Shown here: positions 10,827 through 24,000 of the stretch, piece after piece
How the letters are laid out: the number at the start of each line of letters is the position of its first letter
How positions within the stretch are numbered: the stretch's first letter is position 1
Assembly (NCBI GenBank): GCA_002914845.1
Contig: JXTC01000051.1
Span: 581,179 to 645,178, forward strand
Reading direction: 5' to 3'
DNA from: Trema orientale
Taxonomy: Eukaryota > Streptophyta > Magnoliopsida > Rosales > Cannabaceae
DNA: 64,000 bases
The notes under the pieces: generated by a model
The model's database searches: none
What the model was told of the DNA's origin: nothing
What the model saw: only the letters and a program-made list of their open reading frames with translations
Translations under genes and position numbers: made by a program

Positions 10827-13800
10827 ATGGAACCTGATTCTGATCGCTCACCTCAGTTAAAAGGGGTCGTTATAATCTCTCTTCCACCACCAGATAATCC
10901 CTCTTTGGGCAAAACAATTACTGCTTTCACACTCTCTGACTCTCCCCCTTACCAAACCCACCAAGAAAACCTCAATAACAATCACCATAACCATAGCCAG
11001 ACCCCTCTCCCAATCCAAACCCCACAAAACCGCCATCTTCAAATCTCGCTTCCAAGCTTCAAACTCTTTAATGGGGTCCCAAGAAAGCTTTTCCTCCTTC
11101 TGGGTATCTCTATTTTTGCTCTGGTTTTGTATACTCATGTGTATCCAATGGTGGTTGAAGAGTTTCGAAGGTCCAATGATGATGATGGGCCCAAGTCCTT
11201 TATATTCCCTTTGTATCCGAAATTGGGTACTCGTGGGAAGAATGATGCGGAGCTTAAACTAGGGAGGTTTGTGGATTTTGAGAAAGAGGATGTTGTGACT
11301 CCATTTGGTGGTGGCATTAGAGCCCAAAAAGTCAACAAATTGGTTTCTTCTGCTGTTAAAGTTGACTCATCAACCATTTTTCCTGTGAGGGGCAATGTTT
11401 ATCCAGATGGGTATGGAAGAATCTTGTTATTGAGTCATCAACCTTTGCCTGGTTTTTCTGAAATTGGAATAGATGGGAATGCTTTTAGATCAGGATATTG
11501 TAGTTCAGCTTGAGAATCAAGTATATAAGACAGTGACTATCGTTTCAATTTTATCAACATATTGTAATATAGCATTCTTTCAAATCCAAATCAGATGAAA
11601 ATGTACCATATTTATGTATGTCAATTTGCTTTGAACAAGGAGGCCTGAGACTACCCACTTCTGATAACCCTGTTTTGTAGGTTTAGGCTTATAAGACACT
11701 ACTTTTATTTGCCTCGCCATTCTTGCCAAACTGACAACTTGTTATCTAAGATTGTCAATTCCTTCACTTTCCAAATTATAGATGCTGATTTTGGTTGTTA
11801 CCTATTTGCTTAATCTTCCATACAGGTTGTATTACACATACATGCTAGTTGGGAATCCCCCAAGACCTTATTTTTTGGACATGGATACCGGTAGTGACTT
11901 AACATGGATCCAGTGTGATGCACCGTGTAGTAGCTGTGCCAAGGTAATGCCTAATTCTCTTCTTTTGTTAAATCTTTTCGTTGTTTATCAGAAACCATAA
12001 GAAATCAAGGACCACTATGATGGTTTTATAATTGCAATATTTGTGTGCATGGAAAGGAAGGCTTGTAATCTCATCCATAATCTGAATGTGGCGTTCTTCC
12101 AGTTTTTGTAGTGTTACTGGAAACTAGGAAAATAGATTAAAATCCTGTAACGGACATCACATAGTCAGTAATGCAATGAGCATAATAAGATGTAAGCTTA
12201 TTTTTTAATTTGAGGCGAAATGGCAAAAACTACGTTATCTAATGAGTACAATTTATGTAGGGAGCAAATTCTTTGTATAAACCCAACAGAGGTAATATAG
12301 TACCTCCTAAGGACTCACTGTGCACGGAAATCCAGAGAAATCAGAAGACTGGACATTGTGAAACATGTGAACAGTGTGACTACGAGATTCAATATGCAGA
12401 CAGTAGCTCATCCTTGGGCGTTCTTGCAAAAGATGAACTTCGTTTGACAATGAAAAATGGATCATTGACCAATGTGGATGTTGTTTTCGGGTATTGCTTT
12501 CTCCAAGACCCAAATTTTCCATTTTGGATTTTTGTTACTTACACTACTGACTCAAAGAAATTCCTTTTGTCTTTAAGGTGTGCATATGATCAACAAGGCT
12601 TACTTTTAAACACTTTGGTAAAGACAGATGGAATCCTTGGTTTAAGCAAGGCTAAAGTCAGTCTACCATCCCAATTAACAAGCAAGGGGATCATTAAGAA
12701 CGTGGTAGGTCATTGTCTTTCCATTGACATAGGTGGTGGCGGATATATGTTCTTAGGGGATGATTTTGTACCACATTGGGGAATGTCTTGGATACCCATG
12801 CTTGACAGCCCTTCGATGTAAGTTTTCATCTTTTTATCCTTTTTCTTAGTATTATTTCTTTTATAACATTGCATAAAAAGTCAGTTGATTTTGCTCTAAA
12901 CCTGGAGAATATGGCAGGGAACATATTTAGAAGATTCTATTTGGAGGCAACAATATTTCGAACCTTGAAGTATTCTCATTGTTCCATAAAATCTATTCGT
13001 GAAAAAAGCTGTCGCGTCAAAGTTGACCCTATGCCTTTCTTTTGTTCCTTTCCTCTTTTCTGGATCCAAGAAAAGGATGTCTCTTTCAAATGTTTAATTT
13101 TATAAGTCATGTAGTTGTGTTTTTCTTCAAAGTTCCGCTAAATATAGAACTAATACAATATAATGCAATGTTCAGTGCTGCTTCTAGCACAAATTAGCAC
13201 CTGAAAATGTATTATGCCTTTTTTTTTGGCTTTTTGAATTTGCATTAACTAAACACCTTCAAATGCTTCTGTGCTCCATTCGGTTATTTATGTTTTTATT
13301 TTCTCTGGGAGATGTCTTATTCTGCTGTATAGTTCAGCTTTGAATTTGATTATGCTGTTACTTCTCCTCAGGGATTACTATCATTCACAGATAGTTAGAG
13401 TAAATTATGGAAACATGCAGCTCAATCTAGGTGCATGGAGCAGCAGAGTAGGACAAGTGGTGTTTGACAGTGGCAGTTCTTTTACGTACTTCACAAAAGA
13501 GGCATACACCGACCTGGTCACTTCTGTAAGTGCTCAACCCACGTCCATCTAGAACAGCAATGAATTTCATAAGAAACACTGTCATTTGTTTTGCTGATTT
13601 TCTAATAACAATTGGTGCAGCTTGAAGAAGTTTCTGCAGCAGGACTGGTCCAAGATTCATCAGATCCAACGTTGCCTATTTGTTGGAAAGCTAAAATGTC
13701 ACTCAGGTATGCCACTACATATCAGATTAATCATTTTTATGGCAACCAAAATCCTTTTTCAAATTCATTTTTTTGAAAATCACCTTGTTCTCTTCTGATG

Positions 13801-14872
13801 TTAATAACACCCGCCCTATGGTACAACTGAAATGAGATTTACTTGATTTTCATTTGAGCATAACTATTTTGCGGCTTTCATTTTTATTAATGTTATATGT
13901 TTAAATGATTAAAAGAATTCCCATTCTGAGGCATTATACTTAGCTCAGAAGAAAATAATTTACAAAGTTGAAGCTATGAGATATTGTTGAGAAAAGAATG
14001 CCATGCCCTCGCAGCCTTTTAAAAAAGTTGTGTTCATGAACACCGTATGCATCTCCACACATAACACATAAATGATCCTTTCTAAAACAAACTGTTTTTT
14101 CAATATTTTTTTGCCGCTATCTTACCTCACTCGTAAGTTCCTCAATCATTATGGACATCTGTTCAAAAAGCTGCATCCACATGTTACGCAGATCTGTTGC
14201 TGATGTAAAGCAGTTCTTCAAGACCATAACTCTTCAGTTTGGGAGCAAATGGTGGATTGTCTCCACAAGGCTTCGAATCCCTCCCGAGGGCTACTTGATT
14301 ATAAATGTAAGGATTTCAATCCGTTTATGTTCTTGCTCTTTTACAACAATATTAGGTTTCAAATGCTTTTCTATCAGGTACCCATGTGTCCTATTTTCAC
14401 AACAACAACAAAAAAAAAAAACCAATTTGTCTCATTTGACTCGAATCTTTTGTAGAGCAAAGGCAATGTGTGCTTGGGTATCCTAGACGGAAGCAAAGTA
14501 CATGATGGATCCACAACCATACTTGGAGGTACATTGTTAAAGCATAGCAAAATACACTCATTTTTGTTAGGTTTTGATTTGATAATTCCCTTCTAATCCT
14601 GGTCTCATCATTCCCAATGACGAGTTCTACCGAGTACTTGGGTTAAATTCCTTTCTGACCTCCAATATAGGCTTTACTTCCAATATAGGCTCCCATTTTC
14701 TCCCATAAGAATCACTCTCGTATTTTGTGGAGTAATTGTGAATTTATGTTGTGCAGACATCTCACTGCGTGGACATCTGGTTGTATATGACAATGAAAAC
14801 CAGAAAATTGGGTGGACGAATTCAGACTGTGCCAAGCCACGACGGTTTGATAGTCCTCCATTTTTTGAGTGA
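10827..14872 (+). CDS. APCB1: Membrane-anchored A1 aspartyl protease, APCB1-like (nine exons)
   Basis: Exons 10827-11410, 11826-11943, 12261-12490, 12578-12817, 13372-13525, 13621-13706, 14192-14306, 14456-14528 and 14757-14872 join in frame with GT-AG introns to 571 residues. The N-terminal block GVVIISLPPPDNPSLGKT is the signature I recall from Arabidopsis APCB1. One hydrophobic span (about residues 88-108) follows. The first catalytic motif is FLDMDTGSDLTW (Asp at about 215, bases 11884-11895), and the second is VFDSGSSFTYF (Asp at about 423, bases 13466-13477). Cys-rich segments lie between them. Family knowledge: pepsin-type A1 peptidases use the two Asp residues for catalysis, and APCB1 is reported to process the co-chaperone BAG6 in defence. 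Function here is inferred by similarity. A CT-repeat (10769-10783) lies in the presumed 5' leader. All motifs are present and the gene looks intact. The orthology call is less certain than the family. Confidence 0.9.
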
Positions 14873-15558
14873 TATAGGCCTATAAAATTTCACTTATTTC
14901 TACCCTTAAAAACAGAAAAATTAAACACTTTCTTTTTGTATATAATAGGTTTACATGTCCTAAGTTCTTTCTTTTTCTTTTTTTTTGGGGGGGTGGGGTG
15001 CTTAAAACCATACCTACTGTGTATGAAGTCTGTCTTGTATAGATTAACATACCTTTTTGTTATCATTATTATCTCGAAAACAGTTACATACTTTTATTAT
15101 TGTTATTATTATTTGAGATAATATCAACATGTTTTTGACTAAGGAAAGGAATGAAACAAAAAATGGTGGTTCCATTGGACCATCGGTGATATGAACATAA
15201 ATCCATACACGGTACACACACGAATTATTTGGATAAATGGTTGAGAGTATTATTGGAAAGAAATTAAAATATGACACCGCTGTTGTCTGTGGTATCCAAA
15301 GCAAAGGTGCTAAAGCGTTAGAGGAGGATCAATCGCAGAGCGGTGTGGTGTGGTTAATTAATAGGTTTGTATGGCCAATTCCTCCACAAAAAATCATAGC
15401 CAAACTTAATTAATTCTGGGTAAAGGATAGTGCTATGTTAAATATCATCTACACTCCCCAACTTTTTTCACAAAAGTAAATAAATAAATAACCTTTCAAC
15501 TCCTTTCTTTTTTTCGTAGCATTCGGTAGTTTGGGATCTAAGTTCCATACATCCACAC

Positions 15559-15589
<31 letters not shown>

Positions 15590-16513
15590 TATAAAAAAAT
15601 TTAAAAAAAAAAAAATCCTTCTGTGAAAGGCTGAATTTACCCGTTTGATTTTTCTTTTTTGTCGTCAAAAAAAAAAAAGAAAGAAAAGAAGGGAAAGTGA
15701 TAATGGAGAGTGGAGGAGGCAAATATTGCATTTGCCGGAATGGTATATGATAAAACTTGCACTCACCAGATCCAGTTAGCCCCAGTTAGCAGGACGGAAA
15801 TTAAACAGCTAATGATACGGGCGCTTATAATTTGGACTTTTATCGGGGAAAAGAAAATACTAATAAAATTTTGTCTAAAATATGTGTATGCTAAAAATTC
15901 GTATATTTACTTACAACGTTACACGTATATAATACGATTAATATTTAAAAAATACGTATATAAAATCAGTTAATAAAAATACAGATTTTTAGTAAAAGTA
16001 TACATTGTCTCCTAGTTTAATTTGATTGGCCATAAAGTTTATATATTATTTATAGAAAAATTGATTAAATACGAAATAATTCAACATAAAATCATTTATA
16101 CATGATAAGTAATAACAAAAATATCTATCAGATTCGGAATAAAAATAAATTAATTTCAAAGAAAAAAACAAAATTGCGAAAAGTATTTTATACGATTGAA
16201 ACATAAATGTATAATTAAACAGTCTAATTTTCATTTATAGTAAATTTTTTTTATTTAAAAATTCAAAAATGTTAACAAAATATTATTGTTATTACTTTTA
16301 TAAGGAGTAAGTACCATATTAGTGTGCATCAATATTACATTGAAAAAAAAAAAAAAAAGACACTAATACTAGCTATAAATGTGATTCTGTCAAATCATTG
16401 AAATTTCGACGTCCTCATGAACCAAAGTAATCCAATACTCAAAAATCAAAGACAAGATCTATATGCACAACCAAACACAATAATATAGATTTTTGCATTA
16501 TATTATCTTTGGA
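14873..16513. other. Intergenic, low-complexity AT-rich
   Basis: Contains the protease 3' flank and A/T runs, including an A-run plus (TA)n microsatellite at about 15560-15600. No ORF resembles a protein family, and no terminal repeats were found. Confidence 0.5.
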
Positions 16514-16660
16514 GGCGGCTATAGTAAGGGCGTCCCTACGTAAGACCCCTGTTTATACACCGTTTGATGGGAATCTGTAAGAATCTGTTTATATACAGAT
16601 TCCCATCAAACGGTGTATAAACAGGACCTTACGTAGGGACGCTCCAACTATAGACGTACC
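16514..16660. mobile_element. Mutator-type MITE family B, copy 1 (147 bp)
   Basis: An almost perfect palindrome. The left half reads CTATAGTAAGGGCGTCCCTA then CGTAAGACC and TGTTTATACACCGTTTGATG. The right half is its reverse complement, with a short loop near 16585. Flanking 9-mers ATCTTTGGA (16505-16513) and ATCTTTTTC (16661-16669) agree at six of nine positions, a decayed 9-bp target duplication. A second copy at 52846-53017 has an exact 9-bp duplication. Long TIRs beginning GG plus a 9-bp duplication indicate a non-autonomous Mutator-like element. Confidence 0.85.
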
Positions 16661-16699
16661 ATCTTTTTCCTATTAACGTGAAAACATTTAACTTAGAAG

Positions 16700-17379
16700 T
16701 CACCTGTCCCATTTTATGTCCCTAATCCTGTCCCATTTACGAAATGCAGTCAGGATTAAATATTTAGTATCGTTTGGAGATTTTGAAACAAAAATTCTTT
16801 CCAAAAAAAAAAAAAAGAAAGAGGAAAAAACATTTGAAAAGTTTCCTCATCCCCAAAATTCGGCAACTGGAAGAAAAAATGCACATCAACCACTATTGAA
16901 GGAGACAAAAGCTTACATATGTAACTGAAAATTTATCCAAATCGTTTAAAAAGAAAATAGAAAACAATCAATTGATCCCCATCAAAACGGAGCATTACAT
17001 ATGAAATTAATGGGCAAAGCATATAAAGCCGAAAGATTTCAATAGATTTATTCATATATATAAATACATATATATATATATATAAACACGACAAATCTTG
17101 AAATAATCCCTCGTTTTCCTAGTTTGTTCAGGCAAAATAATCGAAATCGTATAAGTTTATTTATTAACTTTGTGATTGTGATCAAATCGTCCACATCTAA
17201 TATTTCAGTTAGAAAAAGACGGCTTGATTTTTATTTTTTATAAATAATGCAATTCATTGGACTTTTAAGTACTTTTTAATTTTTAACCAAACAAGGTTTG
17301 GTGGGAGTTTAACCTGAAGGACACATGGCTGTCTTTTAGAGCTGGGACAGGAATGGGGACACAAAATAGGGACAGGTGA
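16700..17379. mobile_element. 680-bp non-coding element with terminal inverted repeats of about 45 bp
   Basis: The left end starts TCACCTGTCCCATTTTATGT and continues CCCTAATCCTGTCCCA. The right end (complement) reads TCACCTGTCCCTATTTTGTG then CCCCATTCCTGTCCCA. The interior has A-runs and a (TA)n patch and codes for nothing. No clear target duplication was found, so the superfamily is undetermined. Confidence 0.65.
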
Positions 17380-18078
17380 TTTCCGGCCACACAGAGTTAT
17401 TAGAGTTTATTCTGCCGAAAAATCTTGCAATTTTCATTCCCCTGTTTAGATGAACTTTTAACATTGCCTACCAACTAGTAAATGCAACATTGCAACACTT
17501 CCTATATTTATAAATAAATTAATATAGGACTAGTACATAAATTTGGGAGCGGTATCATCTGCTTCATTGAGAGATATCGAGCATTACTTTACAACTTAAA
17601 GAAGAGTACTGATATGCTTCATACTACCAAAATACCCTACGATTTTCCTTCTTCTTTTTAGAGGAAATTTAATCAATGACTAGATGGAGGCAACGTTAAC
17701 CAACAGTGTATTTGTCTATACATATTATAAGACTTTACACAAATATTTCGCCTAAAAAAAAAAAAAAAAAAGCACAAATATTTGGGAGATCTTACAATCA
17801 AACAAATTCAACAGTCTGTTTAGAAAATGTAAAGTAGATAGAAGATAACTTTGCACGAAGAAATGCACTCAATAAGCATCAAAATGTTAAACAATAGTTG
17901 ACTGGTCAAAAATTAAAATCTGCATGTTAAAACATTAAGACATTACATACACCATATTAATGTGTAACTGGGCTGCCCAACTGGAAGGAAAACGAAAAAG
18001 ATACATTGGAAAAGAAGAAAGACCATTCTAATAGAAAGGAGGGGATAAACAAAGGGGAAAAAAAATGATAGAAGCCAT

Positions 18079-21000
18079 CTAACTCATCATCACCTGATCA
18101 CTTGATTGGAGTGCTTGGTTGGCAAAAAACCTAACATCAACATCCGGATCCTCACTAAGTTCTACCAAACACGGTCGGATTGTCTTCTCCACAACCTATG
18201 TAGTTAGACATTGTCAATTCCAAATCAGAAAACAAAGTTGAACAGTCCCAATCTAAGAAATAATATTACAATCTTAATGGCATTTTGATGAAATGCCTTG
18301 TGTTCACCTTGTTAAAGAGAGTACAACGGTTATTGATTTGGTTCCAACATCCAAGAAATAAGAAAAAATTTAGTGATTGGGTAGAACCCAATGTTAATCC
18401 ATATAGAACTAATCCGAATGAGTTGCCCCTTCCTGAACTGAATAGTATTAAGTACCAAAATGGTACAACTTATAAGGTTTCCCTGAACTGAATAGTATTA
18501 AGTACCAAAATGGTACAACTTATAAGGTTTCCCTATACAATGTCCAGTGATTGTCTTCACTAAAACAACCTAACCAATTCTACAAAAATTAATGTGTGTT
18601 TCTAACAATGAGACAAAGGCAAGTTACTTACAGATTGATCGACAATTGGAATAAGCGACTGCAGCACCTTAGCCACATTGAACTTGATATTGGGTACCCT
18701 GTAACAAAATACAACTCTCAGCCCCACCCAAGTTAAATCAAACAAAAAGCAAAACCAAGCTAGAGAACCCAGAATGCTTTTACCTATCCTTTGAGGCATT
18801 AACAACCACGGGCAGAAGTTTGGAACAAGTAATCTCTGATCCAATAACAGGGGCAAGCAGAGATATTGCGTGTAAAATGGTCATTCGATACAGATAGTGT
18901 GGGTTGTTAATCATGTCCAACACCTGGCAAGCAACCACAAAGATTAAAAACGCCACTTGACGTATCAAAATAAAAAAATGAGAAGTGAATTTGAACTATG
19001 AGTTGCAACAAGCCAAAGCATAATTATCTTATTTAAGAGAAGATATCTTTAAAAGCCTTCGAACTTCGGACACTGCAATGTGCAATGTATACCAAATAAT
19101 TAATTGTTGAAGCGCACAAATAATTCCTCAATAACAAGTGACAACATAAAATGTGCTCCTAAATAATCCTAGAGAATATATGCACAATACAAGCATATGT
19201 AATGAACCACCAAGACGAACAATTCATCCCAAAAAAAACAAAAAAAAAGAAATAAAAATAAAAATAAAAACCCAAAAACGAAAAACAAAACAAAAACAAA
19301 AACAAAACCATACATGATGAACAGATATTGCCAAAATCCATCTGGTATGTGAACCCAGAACACATCTAGTTCATATCTCAAATTGTTCACATTAATCCTT
19401 GTATCTAAGGAAGCAGGTCAAAGGAACAAAAAGCAACTCGAGACATTAAAAAACATGTTGCCGCACGAAAGTTAGGGTCAACAGATACAGAAGAGTGCAG
19501 GTCTTAAAGGAGAAGGGCATTACAGACAAACTATACCCTAAAAATAGTAATACTTTGAAAAATTAAAAAAGAAAAAATACAAATTAAAAGAGCTCCATTT
19601 CATTATGGGAGGATAAGGAGCTGAACAACAGATGAGGACTTTACATAGACTGAAAAAGTCAAAACAAAAGCATGACAGAATCAAAAATAATAAGGTTCTT
19701 TATGTATATAGAAGGCATCTATCTGACAGAAGTTATCATCTGGCAGCTTTTGCATTGATCCTAGCTATCGAATTTACTTAAGAATGTTCCTTTTCCACTT
19801 CTACCACAGTATCAAAATCTTCCACTGAGGTCAAAGAGTTATTATTTATGGATGTGCAATCAGAAACCATGTTATACTGTATACAAAAATGATAAAGAAA
19901 ACCTGTGGGATTATGTGCTGCATTGCCCAGTCTGGCCCAAATTCTTCAGCAAGGCGCTTCACATTATTAGCAGCCGCATCACGTATTGAGTAGACCTGCA
20001 ATTTTTCAACCATTTTAAGCACTACAACATGGCCGTTCTTAATCTGATAAATCTGAGTTGACAAAATGAATAAAAATTGGAAACTAGACCTTAAATAAAT
20101 ATAAATCTAAATGTCAACAAGGTGTATAGGCAAGAAAACTATGACAGACGTGCGACAAGGGAATACAAAGAATTTCTTATAACAGTAATATCTTGATAAA
20201 ACAATAAACTCGTGCTTTCTTTATATACTCTATTATAACTGAACCAAGTATTATTTTGACCAAAAGTGCAAAAAAGAATGGAACAACTGCCAGTTCGAAT
20301 TACTTTCTTCTTGGTTTTCATTTCTTTATCTAGTAACATACTGTGACCAAATTTTCATTCAACAAATAAACTATCCACGAATTTCTTCACCTAAGCTTTG
20401 GAAGACGTTAGAAATACTTAATGATACTAAAGAAAGAGATGCACCACTATAAGAATGTAGAGCCTTCCACAGAAAGTAAAATATCATGAACCTTCTCTTA
20501 TCTAGTTTGAATCCTAAAACTTCCCTTGGGTGTTAACAGGACACATCTCATTGTTTAAATGAACAATCATTGTGATTCCTTTATGCCACATTCTCAGCAT
20601 TTTAGATACATTGTGATTCTAGTGAATAACCATATTTGTATAATACATTAGTATGTTATAGGACAGCAACCCAGAGGGGTAATGAGATACTAACATGTTA
20701 TAGGCATGTCACAATATTATAAATTTGTAACCCCAATCTTGACAAACCTTGTCTTTTAACCACTGCATGCAAAGAGCACCAAGCTTATCATCAAAAAACC
20801 CAACACCCAACTGACTAGCCAGTAAGGGTATATATTCTATTATTGCAAGCCGAACCCTCCAGTGTCTATCCTCTGCCAGTTCAACAATTGCCGGCAATAG
20901 AGACTGAGACAGCAGATCAATTCCAATCACCTGCATCAACAGGTAAAAACATTCAATTTCAATTGCAAAGTATAACTAATATCTATAACTTTCCGGTTTG

Positions 21001-24000
21001 AGATATTTGATACATGAAACACAAACACCATTTTTATGGATCCTAGTCATCCAACTGACACTCGCAACTCTATATTATAGATCGTTCTTAATGAGATTGG
21101 TCTTAGACGTTTTCAAAATTTTCGATTTCTACCAAAAAGTTTCACATAATTCATAAGCATCTGTAACTTACTTTAGAACCAAACAGAGACAACTGAAACC
21201 ATATAACCAAATAAAATCGTCCAATCATATCTCTACATTTATATGTATAATAACCTTGACCTCCCANCCAAACAAAAAAAAAGAAGGGGAGGAATAATGA
21301 CAACAAACACAAAGAAAAGCCGCATAGTTGAAACAAATGCAATTTTTTTCTCGAACAAAACCTGGTTGACTTGGTCAAGCTTGCTGATAATATTCAACCG
21401 GACATCAGGGAACTCATCCTTCAGCAGAGAAAGGAAAATAGGCAGCAGTTGCTCTATTGTTGCGTCCTGCAATTACCAACAGAATATTAAATTAAATATA
21501 CATATGGCTACATGGCATGCACACACAGAGGAAGACAGTATTTCCAATGGGTTTGCATTAGCTAGCGCCAACACAGCCCAATTACATTTTCTTAAACATG
21601 CTAGACTAGTATAACATTTTAACTAATTCTTTGTATGCAATACCTGAAACAATAACAGTTTCTAAGGGCAACACTTCCACTGAGGCTCTATTTATCACAA
21701 TAGAGCCACTGTTGTGCATACTAAGAAATGGATACTTACAGAAGAATAATGGTAAAAGGAAAAAAGCAATAGCTCCATATAAAATATGTTAATTTATAGG
21801 TAGACCCAGCCACCCAGATTATAATATAGTCAACGATGGAAAAGATAACCAAATCAATACCCAACCACATATATAGCAAAGGACAAGACACAACAATAAT
21901 AATGACCAGAGAACCAAAAACATATGCCTAGACGAGGTACTTACCTTTCCTAAAACTGGGGCCATGCCCATTATAACTGAAGCCAATGCAGAACGAACAT
22001 GCTGAGATGAATCTGTTGATAATTCCTACAGCAGACAATCTTGATACAGTTATAAAAGTTTCACAGATATCGGAACAACATAAAAATCAAACTACTCAAT
22101 GCAACAAACGACCATCTGAAAGAAATCCACAGCATCTGTTAAGCACGTATACCTTCACACATGGTAGGATATGCTGAATCGCAAGCTCTGGACTCAAAAT
22201 CCGACAAAACTTGGTAACTTTTCCAGCAGCCGCTATTCGTACTTCAGCCTCATTATCACGAAGTAGACGAACATACGCAGGCACCAAATCCGACCTAGGA
22301 TATTTTGACACACAAAAAACTGTACAAAATAAGAACTTTCATTTTGACTCAATTCATGAAAATAAATGTATCACATAGTTTTCAAATCACCATAGTGGAT
22401 CAAGAGCTGAAGATGTGGAATGAGAGGCGGGAAAGAATGATGGAAGAAATATCAAGATCAGTATTCCTTGGCAGGATTTTCAGAATAGGAACCGAGCAAG
22501 AGAGAAACAATTAAGCAAAAAAAATACTAAAAAACTACATCCTAAAGTAGGTGGTCATATACAAGATTACATCAATGAGAACAAATCAAGGGGGAAACTT
22601 GATTACCTGGTAGGCTCTGGACCAACAGCTTCACATAACTCGTATAATTGATTNTAATCAACAAAGATATGAATCACATATTATGGTTTTATTAATCATT
22701 AATCTAAAGCAACTTCTCCTAAACTGAATACATGCCTGACATAAATAAACCACAAAACTTTTGAAACCAAATTGAAAAAGAAATAAAAACAAAAACTAAA
22801 ATTTTGTGCACAGTCTATAAACTTGAGCCTTTTCTCTTTTTTTTAAATGGGTTATCCAAAAACATATGAGTATAAAACTAATCAATTGTTATCAAACAAT
22901 GAGAAGTAAGAAAAAAAATATCTATATATACACAAAACAGGTTTGATAAGAGAGGCCAGCAGAATACTCATTTTAAAAATGTCTTGAAAAATTTCCCTGA
23001 ACATCTTACTTATGGAGAATATTAAAATGATTTATTAGTTTCACTTGAGCAAATTCAAATTACCAGGTTACACTTCTTTTTAAAAAAAACAAAAAAATAA
23101 AAAGAAAGAAGGATTGAAGCTCAATAATCTACAATTTACATAGCATGGAGGGAGTCACATCTGTTTGAACTAACCAAAGCCGAAAATCATAATGGCCATG
23201 CAAAGATACATTTATTACTTATATACACATCCTCACCAATAGAAAAAAAGGAAGATTTTAATAAACAAGCCCAGAAAAATAAATAATAAAAAAAATAATC
23301 AAGAATTGAAACTAAGACAGAAAAATCTCAATTTGATACAACGTAATTTAATATCTACAGACAAGATCAATACCTGTGAAAAATTTACTATAACAGGGAG
23401 AATATGAGCCACGCAATCTTGGGGTTCCAACAACTTCCCAAGAGCTGCACAACCTTCAACGGCTAATAACCGAACAGAATCCTGATCTGTTTAAAAATGT
23501 TGCCCAGCACATAATATAACTATTAAAATGGTTCAAAACCAACACGAGAGAACAAAAAGTTCACATGATAAAAGTAATTGAAAATTGAAATTAAAAAAAT
23601 CAAAAAAGAAACTATTTACCATCTTGAGTGAGATCCTCGAATATGGACATGATGTCATTTTTCAAATAGGTAGGTTCAACAGTCGCAGCAAATTTTCCCA
23701 GGTTAGTTGCAGCAGATCTCCTAACCATTGGCATGTCATCTTGGCAGAGCTGACTATAGATTGTTCTTAGCTCAGTTTTTAGAGTCTCTGACGCACTAGG
23801 GTAGGCAATATGAAACAAACCACATGAAGAAACTCGAGCCGTAAACCACTCCCCGGCAGCCAGTCTCTACATGAAGATACGGTTGTCCAGAAAGATTAGA
23901 GACCATGATACTAAACATATTGAGAATAACTATTAACACATATTTACAACCTTAGTCTTTATAACCGCATAATTCAAGGCATAGGCAACAATCTAAAAAT

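Noticed and set aside
14266-14290. CTTCGAATCCC string like a tRNA T-arm
   Set aside because: It lies inside protease exon 7 and no acceptor stem or other arms are present.
18285-18491. 68-codon open frame in the last PP2AA intron
   Set aside because: Antisense to the gene, runs through the tandem duplication, and resembles no protein I recognise.
19159-19390. Phe/Val-rich open frames
   Set aside because: Product of the low-complexity AAAACAAAAAC run in a PP2AA intron.
21267-21267. Single N in PP2AA intron 7
   Set aside because: Both neighbouring exons are complete, so there is no sign that coding sequence was lost here.
22305-22514. 69-codon plus-strand open frame
   Set aside because: Antisense to PP2AA intron sequence, no homology.
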